Shown: positions 10,845 through 20,500 of the stretch, piece after piece
Position numbering within the stretch: position 1 is the first letter of the stretch
Layout: each line of letters begins with the position of its first letter
DNA from: Lachnospiraceae bacterium
GTDB taxonomy: Bacteria > Bacillota > Clostridia > Lachnospirales > Lachnospiraceae
NCBI GenBank assembly: GCA_024690725.1
Contig: JAILOQ010000072.1
Coordinates: 1-42,801, forward strand
DNA: 42,801 nt
Direction of reading: 5' to 3'
The notes under the pieces: model-generated
Databases searched by the model: none
What the model saw: the letters and a program-made list of their open reading frames with translations, nothing else
Told to the model about the DNA's origin: nothing
Program-made: the position numbers and the translations under genes

Positions 10845-12584
10845 ATGAATATTTACAAGAAGTATCTGACAGATTATAAAAAAGAATGCATCCTGGCTCC
10901 GTTGTTCAAGATGCTCGAAGCAAGCTTTGAACTGATCGTGCCGCTCGTCATTTCGGCGATCATCGAGGTCGGCATCAAGGGAAATAACAAGAGTTATATA
11001 ATCAAGATGTCGCTGGTCATGGTGGCACTGGGATTGATCGGCCTCGCATTTTCTTTGACCGCGCAGTACTTTAGTGCAAAGGCGGCCACGGGATTTGCAG
11101 CCGGTATCCGAAAGGCAATGTTTAAGCATATTCAGGCCTTAAGCTTTAATGAACTCGACCGTGTGGGCACATCCACGCTGATCACGCGTATGACGGTCGA
11201 TGTCAATCAGGCACAAAACGGCGTCAATATGTTCTTGCGCCTGTTTTTGCGCTCACCCTTCGTGGTGGTAGGGGCCGTTGCGATGGCCTACTACGTAAAC
11301 GGCAACGCAGCCGTTGTCTTCGGTACGGCGATCCCCTTACTTGCAATCGTGGTATTTGCGATCGTCTTTTTCAATATCCCGCTTTACGGCAAGGTGCAGC
11401 AGCGCCTGGATACCGTTCTTTTGCGGGTACGCGAGAACTTAAACGGCATCCGTGTGATCCGTGCATTCGGCAGGGAACAAACGGAAAAAGAAGCTTTTGC
11501 GCAGGAAAATAAGGAATTGACGGGCATGCAGCTGAAGGCGGGGCGCTTTTCCGCACTCTTAAATCCGCTCACCTATGCCATGATCAACTTAGCCCTCGTG
11601 CTCTTGCTCTATCGCGGCAGCAACCTGGTGGATACCGGCAAGCTCTTACAGGGTGATCTGATCGCATTGGTAAACTACATGGGACAGATCCTCGTGGAAC
11701 TTATCAAACTGGCAAATCTGATCGTGCTTTTAACGAAGGCCGTGGCCTGCGGGAAGCGTATCGAGGAATGTCTGGAACTGCCCGAGGGCATGAAAGAGGC
11801 AGAGATAAAAGAAGAAAAACTACCGTTATCAAACGGAGAAAAGGCGCCGTTTCTGGCTGTCCGTGATGTGGGCTTTACCTACGAAGGCGGCAGGGAAGAG
11901 GCCCTTACGGATATTGACTTTACAGTGGAAAAGGGCGAGATCATCGGTGTGATCGGCGGTACGGGTTCCGGTAAATCCACACTCGTGCAGCTCCTGCCCA
12001 GACTGTATGATGTGACGCGCGGTGCGATCTATTTGGAAGGGCGTGACATCCGTTCCATGGATATTGATAAGTTGCGCCGTCGCTTCGGCCTGGTACCGCA
12101 GAAGGCATCGCTCTTTGCGGGAACGATCCGTGAAAACCTCGTGTTTGCGGACGCCGATGCCTCGGAGGAAGCGATCGAGGAAGCCATTACGGTGGCGCAG
12201 GCCAAGGATTTCATCCTGGGCAAAGAAAATGGCTTGGAATCCGTTGTGGAACCCGGAGGAAGAAACTTCTCCGGCGGACAGAAACAGCGTTTAACACTTG
12301 CGAGAGCCCTTGTACGCCGTCCCGAGGTGTTGATCTTGGATGACAGCAGTTCGGCTCTTGATTATGCGACGGATGCGGCACTCAGAAAAGCACTGCGGGC
12401 ACTTTCCTATCATCCCACGACCTTTATCGTATCCCAGCGAACGGCCAGCATTGCACATGCGGATCGTATCCTGGTCTTGGATGACGGTGAGATCGTAGGC
12501 ATCGGAACGCATGATGCATTGTTACAGAGTTGTAAGGTATATAAGGAAATCTATGATTCCCAGTACCGGTCGGCAGAGGCGTAA
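10845..12584 (+). CDS. Heterodimeric ABC exporter subunit 1 (TMD-NBD) carrying a degenerate Walker B (LILDDSSSALD) and SQR in place of the H-loop AHR
   Basis: N-terminal type-I exporter TMD; Walker A GGTGSGKST, signature FSGGQKQR, Walker B LILDD, switch region IVSQRTASI. Confidence 0.92.
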   Translation: MNIYKKYLTDYKKECILAPLFKMLEASFELIVPLVISAIIEVGIKGNNKSYIIKMSLVMVALGLIGLAFSLTAQYFSAKAATGFAAGIRKAMFKHIQALSFNELDRVGTSTLITRMTVDVNQAQNGVNMFLRLFLRSPFVVVGAVAMAYYVNGNAAVVFGTAIPLLAIVVFAIVFFNIPLYGKVQQRLDTVLLRVRENLNGIRVIRAFGREQTEKEAFAQENKELTGMQLKAGRFSALLNPLTYAMINLALVLLLYRGSNLVDTGKLLQGDLIALVNYMGQILVELIKLANLIVLLTKAVACGKRIEECLELPEGMKEAEIKEEKLPLSNGEKAPFLAVRDVGFTYEGGREEALTDIDFTVEKGEIIGVIGGTGSGKSTLVQLLPRLYDVTRGAIYLEGRDIRSMDIDKLRRRFGLVPQKASLFAGTIRENLVFADADASEEAIEEAITVAQAKDFILGKENGLESVVEPGGRNFSGGQKQRLTLARALVRRPEVLILDDSSSALDYATDAALRKALRALSYHPTTFIVSQRTASIAHADRILVLDDGEIVGIGTHDALLQSCKVYKEIYDSQYRSAEA

Positions 12585-12592
12585 AGGAGGAT

Positions 12593-14344
12593 ATGGCTAT
12601 GGAACAAAACAGAAGCGCAGTAATGAAAAAGATCCTTCGATACATCCGGAAATACTGGTTTTTCCTGCTTGGCTCATTGCTTTTTGCGGTGATCACCGTT
12701 ACATCGACCTTGTTTTTACCGATCCTTACGGGACAGGCCGTGGACTGTGCGATCGGACCGAAGGAAGTGGATTTTGAGGGTCTTCTTGATATTCTGTGGA
12801 AGATGGCCGCATTGATCGGGATTACGGCTCTTGCACAATACTTAATGAGCTTATGCAACAATAAACTGACCTATTGCGTCGTGCGCGACATTCGTCGGGA
12901 CGCATTTCAGAGATTGCAGATATTGCCGCTGAAATATGCGGACAACCATCCGACCGGTGAGATCGTGAGTAAGGTGATCGCGGATGTGGACCAGTTTGCG
13001 GACGGTCTGCTCATGGGATTTACCCAATTATTCACCGGGATCATGACGATTTTGGGTACCTTGGGCTTTATGATCTCGATTTCCGTGCCAATTGCCTTGG
13101 TTGTAGTTATTATAACGCCCGTTTCTCTTATAGTAGCGGCATTTATTGCAAAAAACACCTATGCCATGTTCCAACGTCAGAGTGCTGCGAGGAGCTCGCA
13201 AACCGCCTATATTGAGGAAATGATCACGAATCAGAGGGTGGTGACCGCTTTTTCGAAACAGGCGGATGTTTTAGAAGGGTTTGAAGGAATCAATGCAGAA
13301 TTGGCCGCTTCTTCGATGCGTGCGACCTTCTTTTCCTCACTGACCAACCCGAGCACCCGATTCGTGAACGGTCTGGTGTACACAGCTGTCGCAATTACCG
13401 GCGCGTTTGCCGTTTTGCGCGGATCCTTTACTATAGGGCGTTTGACGACATTTTTGAGCTATGCGAACCAATATACGAAGCCTTTTAACGAAATCAGTGG
13501 TGTCATGACGGAATTGCAGAATGCGATCGCCTGCGCACAGCGTGTTTTCGAGATTATCGAGGAAGAACCCGAGGTGGCGTCTGCGGAATCCGCCGTTAAT
13601 TTGACAGATGTGTCGGGAAAAGTGGAGTTGAAGAACGTGGACTTTTCCTATGTAAAAGAGAGACCTTTGATCGAGGATTTAAACCTCGATGTGGCACCCG
13701 GTCAGAGGGTGGCGATCGTAGGTCCGACCGGAAGCGGCAAGACGACATTGATCAATTTGCTCATGCGCTTCTATGATGTCAACGATGGAGAAATCTTAAT
13801 ATCGGATCATGAGATCCGCAATGTGACCAGAAAGAGTCTGCGAGAGAACTTCGGTATGGTCTTACAGGAAACCTGGTTAAAATCCGGCTCGATCCTGGAT
13901 AATCTTCGTATGGCGCGTCCCGATGCGACGGAAGAGGAAGTGATGGAGGCGGCAAAGGCCGCGCATGCACATGGATTCATCCGCCGTATGCCGGATGGAT
14001 ATCATACGGTGATCGGTGAAGACGGTGGAAATCTGAGCCAGGGCCAAAAACAGCTGTTATGTATTGCTCGTGTGATGCTCGCTCTGCCGCCCATGTTGAT
14101 CTTAGACGAGGCGACATCGTCGATCGATACACGTACGGAGTTGAAGATCCAGAATGCCTTTGCCCTGATGATGAAGGGCAGGACCAGTTTTATCGTGGCT
14201 CATCGTTTAAGTACAATTAAGGAAGCTGATGTAATATTGGTGTTAAAAGACGGACATATCGTCGAGCAGGGAAATCATGAAAGCCTTTTGGCGCAGCACG
14301 GATTCTATGCGAACCTTTACGAGAGTCAGTTTGAGCCGGCGTAG
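12593..14344 (+). CDS. Heterodimeric ABC exporter subunit 2 (TMD-NBD) with canonical Walker B Glu and degenerate signature LSQGQ
   Basis: Walker [10 protein letters not shown], signature LSQGQKQLL, Walker B MLILDEATSSID, H-loop IVAHRLSTI; 8 bp after subunit 1. Confidence 0.92.
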   Translation: MAMEQNRSAVMKKILRYIRKYWFFLLGSLLFAVITVTSTLFLPILTGQAVDCAIGPKEVDFEGLLDILWKMAALIGITALAQYLMSLCNNKLTYCVVRDIRRDAFQRLQILPLKYADNHPTGEIVSKVIADVDQFADGLLMGFTQLFTGIMTILGTLGFMISISVPIALVVVIITPVSLIVAAFIAKNTYAMFQRQSAARSSQTAYIEEMITNQRVVTAFSKQADVLEGFEGINAELAASSMRATFFSSLTNPSTRFVNGLVYTAVAITGAFAVLRGSFTIGRLTTFLSYANQYTKPFNEISGVMTELQNAIACAQRVFEIIEEEPEVASAESAVNLTDVSGKVELKNVDFSYVKERPLIEDLNLDVAPGQRVAIVGPTGSGKTTLINLLMRFYDVNDGEILISDHEIRNVTRKSLRENFGMVLQETWLKSGSILDNLRMARPDATEEEVMEAAKAAHAHGFIRRMPDGYHTVIGEDGGNLSQGQKQLLCIARVMLALPPMLILDEATSSIDTRTELKIQNAFALMMKGRTSFIVAHRLSTIKEADVILVLKDGHIVEQGNHESLLAQHGFYANLYESQFEPA

Positions 14345-14501
14345 GAACGGTAAGGGAATCGGTTCGGCAGGAAGCGTTCATAAAATTTTCACGGTTTCTT
14401 TCGCGGATTTTTACGAAGAGAAACTGTCCTTGTGCTATAATAACAAGGAGAGTGTGGAAAGAGGATGCAGATCGTTCTTTTCACCGGAAGGGGTATATGT
14501 A

Positions 14502-15140
14502 ATGGAAGCAGTTATGGATGCGGTTTTGAACGTGGAAACAGAGCAGTCCATGATCCCCGATGCGGATTATGATATGCTGGTGATCCCTTATAAGGATGCC
14601 ACGGCCAATCTGTTGGTACGTCTGAATACATTGAATCAGGACTACCGTTTAAAGTATAAGAATTATCCGATCCATCATATTCAGGACCGGATCAAACGTA
14701 AGAAGAGTATCGAGCAAAAGCTCTTAAAGAAGAAACGCCCGGTGTCTGCGGATGAGGCCAGAGAGACTCTCACAGACATTGCAGGTGTGCGTATTATCTG
14801 CTATTTTGAGGAAGATATCTATTCCGTGATCGAGATGATCAAGCGTCAGAGCGATATCCTGATGCTGCGGGAGAAGGACTATGTGAAGAACCCAAAGCCG
14901 AGCGGATATATGAGCTATCATCTGATCCTGGGAATGCCGGTGTATCACACGGACGGGATGGAGTATTATCCTGTTGAGGTGCAGCTTCGTACCTTGTCGA
15001 TGGATCTTTGGGCGAGTATGGAGCATCGCATCTGTTATAAGGAGAGCGATAAGACCGAGCCGACCAGAGCACAGTTTCGGGATATGGCACAGAAGCTTCG
15101 CGATATGGAATATATGATGCGCGAAATGGCCGATGAGTAA
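14502..15140 (+). CDS. RelA/SpoT-domain protein, small alarmone synthetase-like (RelQ/YjbM type)
   Basis: DIAGVRIICYFEEDIYSVIEMIKRQ...DYVKNPKPSGYMSYHLIL...VEVQLRTLSMDLWASMEHRICYK match the synthetase core. The ATG at 14502 is preferred, since the track ORF starts inside the upstream ABC gene. Confidence 0.85.
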   Translation: MEAVMDAVLNVETEQSMIPDADYDMLVIPYKDATANLLVRLNTLNQDYRLKYKNYPIHHIQDRIKRKKSIEQKLLKKKRPVSADEARETLTDIAGVRIICYFEEDIYSVIEMIKRQSDILMLREKDYVKNPKPSGYMSYHLILGMPVYHTDGMEYYPVEVQLRTLSMDLWASMEHRICYKESDKTEPTRAQFRDMAQKLRDMEYMMREMADE

Positions 15141-15233
15141 GCCACCATAGGCTGGGGATAGACCGGGGTGCGGCCGGGAATCGACAAAGAAATAGGAAAA
15201 GATTTGAAGCATAGATGAGGAGACAAAGGAGTA

Positions 15234-16694
15234 ATGAGCAAGATAGGTTTTGACAATGACAAATACCTAAAGATCCAATCCGAGCATATTTTGGAGAGGA
15301 TCAAGAAGTTTGACAAGTTGTACCTGGAATTTGGCGGAAAGCTGTTGGATGATTACCATGCATCCCGCGTGCTTCCGGGGTTTCAGCCGGACAGTAAGTT
15401 CCGGATGCTGCAGAAATTAAAGGATCAGGCGGAGATCATATTTGCGATAAACGCGGATGCGATCGAGCAGAATAAGACCAGAGGCGATCTGGGCATTACC
15501 TACAGTGATGATGTGATCCGGTTGGTTACGGAATTTCGTTCTATGGGATTTTACGTTTCCTCCGTTGTGATCACGCAGTATACCGGTCAGGTTGCGGTCG
15601 AGAAGTTCCGCAGGAAATGTGAGACGGTAAACATCAATACCTATCTGCATTACGTGATCGACGGTTATCCGTCGGATGTAAAGAAGATCGTCAGCGATGA
15701 TGGCTACGGCAAGAACGAATTCGTTGTTACGACAAAACCTTTGGTGGTCGTTACGGCACCGGGGCCGGGATCCGGAAAGATGGCGACATGCCTGTCACAG
15801 ATCTATCATGAGCATAAGCGGGGCGTAACAGCCGGGTATGCGAAGTTTGAGACCTTCCCAATCTGGAATCTGCCCCTGAAGCATCCGGTGAATCTGGCAT
15901 ATGAAGCGGCTACGGCGGATCTGAAGGATGTTAATATGATCGATCCCTTCCATTTGGAAGCATACGGAGAGACGACAGTTAATTATAACCGCGATATCGA
16001 GATCTTCCCGGTGTTGAATACCATGTTTGAGCTGATCATGGGCGAAAGCCCGTATAAAAGCCCTACCGACATGGGTGTCAATATGGCAGGAAACTGCATC
16101 ATTGATGATGAGGTCTGCAGGGAAGCCTCCAGACAGGAGATCATTTGCCGGTACTATACGGCTTTGGTGGATGCAAAGAAGGGCAATATCGGAAAGGATG
16201 TTGTCATGAAGCTGGAGCTTTTGATGAAGCAGGCCGGTGTGACGACGGAAGACAGGAAAGTCGTGGTAGCGGCCGATGAACGTCAGGCAACCGAGGAAAA
16301 CCCTTGTGCTGCGATCGAACTGGCGGACGGAAGACTGATGACGGGACGTACCAACGACCTTTTGGGTGCTGCGGCATCCTGCCTGCTCAATTCCATGAAG
16401 TTAAATGCAGGCATCGATCATGCGGTACATTTGATCTCACGTGAGGCCATTGAGCCGATCCAGGGACTGAAGGTGGATTATCTCGGTTCCAGGAACCCCA
16501 GATTACATACGGATGAGATGCTCATCGCATTGTCCGTATCTGCGGCAACCAATCCCGATGCGGCAAAGGCCTTGGAGCAATTACCCTATCTGCGCGGCTG
16601 TGAGGCACATTCCACGGTCATCCTTTCCGAAGTCGATGAAAGAATGTTCCGTAAGCTCGGGATCCGTGTGACCTGTACACCGTCCTTCGGATGA
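15234..16694 (+). CDS. DUF1846 (UPF0371) family protein
   Basis: MSKIGFDNDKYLKIQSEHILERIKKFDKLYLEFGGKLLDDYHASRVLPGFQPDSK...VVVTAPGPGSGKMATCLSQIYHE, recognised as the DUF1846 family. Confidence 0.9.
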   Translation: MSKIGFDNDKYLKIQSEHILERIKKFDKLYLEFGGKLLDDYHASRVLPGFQPDSKFRMLQKLKDQAEIIFAINADAIEQNKTRGDLGITYSDDVIRLVTEFRSMGFYVSSVVITQYTGQVAVEKFRRKCETVNINTYLHYVIDGYPSDVKKIVSDDGYGKNEFVVTTKPLVVVTAPGPGSGKMATCLSQIYHEHKRGVTAGYAKFETFPIWNLPLKHPVNLAYEAATADLKDVNMIDPFHLEAYGETTVNYNRDIEIFPVLNTMFELIMGESPYKSPTDMGVNMAGNCIIDDEVCREASRQEIICRYYTALVDAKKGNIGKDVVMKLELLMKQAGVTTEDRKVVVAADERQATEENPCAAIELADGRLMTGRTNDLLGAAASCLLNSMKLNAGIDHAVHLISREAIEPIQGLKVDYLGSRNPRLHTDEMLIALSVSAATNPDAAKALEQLPYLRGCEAHSTVILSEVDERMFRKLGIRVTCTPSFG

Positions 16695-16720
16695 TCTCCT
16701 CCTTGTTTTAAAACGAAAGT

Positions 16721-16757
16721 AAGCCATTTTCGGCACCTGCCGGAGATGGCTTTTTTT
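16721..16757 (+). terminator. Rho-independent terminator after the DUF1846 gene
   Basis: AAGCCAT ttt CGGC acct GCCG gag ATGGCTTTTTTT. Confidence 0.8.
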
Positions 16758-16795
16758 GTCGTCCCTGTTTTCGGACATATTCCGTGGCTGTTCCC

Positions 16796-16843
16796 GACTA
16801 TCTGTATCCTCCCTGTTTTGACTATCTGTATCCTCCCTGTTTT
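16796..16843 (+). repeat. Exact 24-bp tandem duplication in the intergenic region
   Basis: GACTATCTGTATCCTCCCTGTTTT at 16796-16819 and 16820-16843, identical. Confidence 0.95.
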
Positions 16844-17070
16844 TCGTATAGTTTCGCTTTGTGATCGTATTATGCCCATCCAATATCATATTGTCAGACA
16901 GTTTCTTGCAAATAACGAGGCGGATTATTTCACTCATAACGTGCGATATGCTTAAATTCAATGAAAACAGTTTACATAACAACAAATTACATAAATTCAA
17001 ATAGCGACCACAATATAAAGATGAATAACACCCTAAAATACTATATATGGTATTGCAAGCAACAACTTTC

Positions 17071-17089
17071 GTTTGTTATGTTAACAAAC
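17071..17089. repeat. Perfect 8-3-8 inverted repeat in the non-coding gap
   Basis: GTTTGTTA TGT TAACAAAC. Confidence 0.85.
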
Positions 17090-17172
17090 AGGGAATAAAA
17101 TGACAGCAAACGGAGCAAACCGACAAATGTGTATAACTATGTGGAAAACGTGCATAAATCGTATGCTATAGG

Positions 17173-17187
17173 AGTTGTCTGACAACT
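17173..17187. promoter_or_regulatory. Perfect 7-1-7 palindrome resembling a GntR/FadR-type operator (core TNGTNNNACNA)
   Basis: AGTTGTC T GACAACT. Confidence 0.4.
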
Positions 17188-17466
17188 ATTTTCATGTCAT
17201 AACACAATGTGAATACCTGTCAGAGAATACATAAAACTATGTAATTTAGCGGTTTTATGGGTAAACTGATGAAAATCTGCGATATATCGGGTTGAATAAC
17301 ACCACTATAGATTTCGTGGATAAATTTTTTGTTAACCTATGAAATTTAAAATACCGTAAGATTTTTTGAAATTTCGGGTCAAAAAATAAACATCGTTTTT
17401 GAAAAAGGGGATAGTATTTGATCGGAATCCGGGCTCTGACAAATGATGGGAGTGCACTGTTTTTTG

Positions 17467-17494
17467 TTGAAAAAAGGCGTAAATCAAGTATAAT
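17467..17494 (+). promoter_or_regulatory. Predicted purL promoter
   Basis: TTGAAA (17467-17472), 16-bp spacer, TATAAT (17489-17494); purL start at 17574. Confidence 0.6.
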
Positions 17495-17573
17495 AAAATA
17501 TGTATGGATTATGATATTGTGGAGACGGAAATGATCGTCCCATGAGATAAGATAAAATAATGGAGGTCAGATC

Positions 17574-20500
17574 GTGGCAGAGGTAAAACGTATTTACGTA
17601 GAGAAAAAAGAGGAATTTGCCGTAAAGAGCACGGAACTTTTGGAAGAACTCAAAAGCTATCTGGATATGAAGGAGTTGACCGGTGTCAGAGTATTGATCC
17701 GGTACGATGTGGAGAATATCTCCGAAGATGTTTATAAGAGAGCCTGCAAGACGGTGTTCAGTGAGCCGCCGGTGGATATCTTATATGAAGAGAAGTTTCC
17801 GATGGACGAAGGCGATCGTACCTTCAGCGTGGAGTATCTGCCCGGACAGTTTGATCAGAGAGCCGATTCGGCCGTACAGTGTGTGCGTTTCTTAAACGAA
17901 GACGAGGAACCCGTCATCAAGACCGCTGTAACCTATGTTCTCAGCGGAAAGATCACGGATGAGGAGTTTGATCAGATCAAAGCATACTGCATCAATCCCG
18001 TCGACAGCCGCGAGACCGATCTGGTTAAGCCTGAGACCTTGATCACGGTATTTGACGAGCCGGAAGATGTGAAGGTCCTTGACGGATTTCAGACGATGGA
18101 AGAGAGCAAGTTAAAGGAGCTGTATGATTCTTTGGGACTTGCAATGACCTTCCGCGATTTCTTACATATTCAAAATTATTTCGCAGGCGAAGAGCACAGA
18201 GATCCGACGATGACGGAGATCCGCGTGCTGGATACCTATTGGTCCGATCACTGCCGCCATACGACGTTTTCGACCGAACTGAAGAACGTGGAGTTTGAGG
18301 ATGGCTATTACAGAAAGCCGATCGAGGATACGTTCAAAAACTATGAAAAAGAGAGAGATGTTCTTTATAAAGGACGTGACGATAAGTTTATCTGTCTGAT
18401 GGACCTTGCTCTGATGGGCATGAAGCAGCTTCGTGCCGAAGGCAAGCTCGAAGACATGGAAAAGAGCGACGAGATCAATGCCTGCTCCATCGTTGTTCCC
18501 GTGGATGTGGACGGCGTAAAAGAGGAGTGGCTGATCTTCTTTAAGAATGAAACACACAATCACCCGACCGAGATCGAGCCGTTCGGTGGTGCCGCTACCT
18601 GTTTGGGCGGAGCCATCCGTGATCCGCTCTCCGGTCGTGGATATGTATATCAGGCAATGCGTATCACCGGTGCCGCAGATCCTACGGTTCCGGTCGGAGA
18701 GACCTTGCATGGCAAGTTATCTCAGAAGAAGCTGGTAAAGGGTGCCGCAAGCGGATATTCTTCCTACGGTAACCAGATCGGACTTGCCACGGGCTATGTA
18801 AAAGAGATCTATCATCCGTCCTATGTGGCAAAGAGAATGGAGATCGGAGCCGTTATGGGTGCCGCTCCGAGAAGAAATGTTATTCGTGAAACGTCGGATC
18901 CGGGCGATGTGATCATCCTTTTGGGCGGACGTACGGGACGTGACGGTTGCGGCGGTGCGACAGGTTCTTCCAAGGTACATACCGAGGCTTCCATTGAAAC
19001 GTGCGGAGCGGAGGTACAAAAGGGTAATGCGCCGACAGAGCGTAAGATCCAAAGACTTTTCCGTCGCGCAGAGGTCAGCAAGTTGATCAAGAAGTGTAAC
19101 GACTTCGGTGCCGGCGGTGTATCCGTTGCGATCGGTGAGCTGGCGGACGGTTTAACGGTCAATCTGGATCTGGTACCCAAGAAATATGCGGGTCTGGACG
19201 GAACCGAGCTTTCCATTTCCGAATCCCAGGAGCGTATGGCGGTTGTCGTTTCCCCGAAAGACAAAGAAGAATTCTTATCCTATGCGGCAGAAGAAAACCT
19301 TGAGGCCGTAGAGGTTGCAGTGGTAACAAAAGAGCCCAGACTGGTGCTCAACTGGAGAGGCAAGGACATCGTAAATCTGTCCAGAGCATTTTTGGATACC
19401 AACGGTGCACATCAGGAAACGGACGTGGCGGTAGAGCTTCCGAAGCAGGAAGATGATTACTTTAATAAGATCGCTGTTGCTTCCGTAGCCGATGCGGTAG
19501 ATAAAAAGGATGCCAAGGCGGCATTTGTGAATACATTAAAGGATCTGAACGTTTGCTCCCAGAAAGGTCTTGTGGAGATGTTTGACTCCTCCATCGGAGC
19601 CGCATCCGTTTACATGCCTTACGGCGGTAAATATCAGCTGACCGAGACGCAGACCATGGTGGCAAAGGTTCCGCTTTTGAAGGGACAGACCAAGACCGTG
19701 ACCATGATGAGTTATGGCTACGATCCTTATCTTTCCACATGGAGCCCGTATCACGGTGCGGTATATGCAGTACTTGAGTCTTTGAGCAAGATCGTGGCAG
19801 CGGGCGGTGATTACAGCCGTGTTCGCTTCACGTTCCAGGAATACTTCCAGAGAATGACGGAAGACAAGCATCGTTGGAGCCAGCCGTTCTCCGCATTGCT
19901 CGGTGCGTATGCGGCACAGATCGGTTTCGGACTTCCCAGCATCGGCGGGAAGGATTCCATGTCCGGTACGTTCAATGACTTAAATGTACCTCCGACGCTT
20001 GTGTCGTTTGCCGTAGACGTGGCAAGCACGGACGATGTGATCACTCCGGAATGCAAAGAAGCGGGCAATGTCCTGATCAAGATCAGCCTTCCGAAAGATG
20101 ATTATGAGCTTCCGAAATTTGAAGAGATCAAGAAGATCTACGATGAGATCCATAAGCTTACCGGCACGGGTGTCATTCAGTCGGCATACGTTTTGGATAC
20201 CAAGGGTGTTATGGCAGGAGCCGCTAAGATGGCTTTCGGTAACGGCTTGGGTGTAGCCTTTGATACGGCACTTACCTGTGAAGACCTTGCAAAGAACGAG
20301 CTTGGTAACTTCTTATTGGAGGTTAAGGAAGCGGACCTTTCCAAGATCTCATTGGATTACACCAAGGTCGGTGTTGTAACGGCAGCGGACTTCAGCGTTG
20401 CAGGTGAGACGGTGACACACGAAGAAGCGCTGAAGGCATGGAAGGGCACGCTGGAAAAGGTATTCCCGACCAAGGCCAAGAAGGCGGTGGATGCGGTAGC

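Noticed and set aside
16581-17000. Minus-strand 139-aa ORF with NREDTDS repeat
   Set aside because: It overlaps the DUF1846 3' end and its terminator. The repeat is only the 24-bp tandem DNA duplication read in one frame, and there is no RBS.
16758-17466. Chromosomal origin (oriC)
   Set aside because: Only one exact DnaA-box type site plus two near matches, and no dnaA/dnaN/rpmH nearby. Kept only as a DnaA-box-like observation.
17495-17573. Purine riboswitch in the purL leader
   Set aside because: The predicted leader is only ~70 nt with a single short GACG/CGTC stem; I could not find the conserved three-way-junction sequences.
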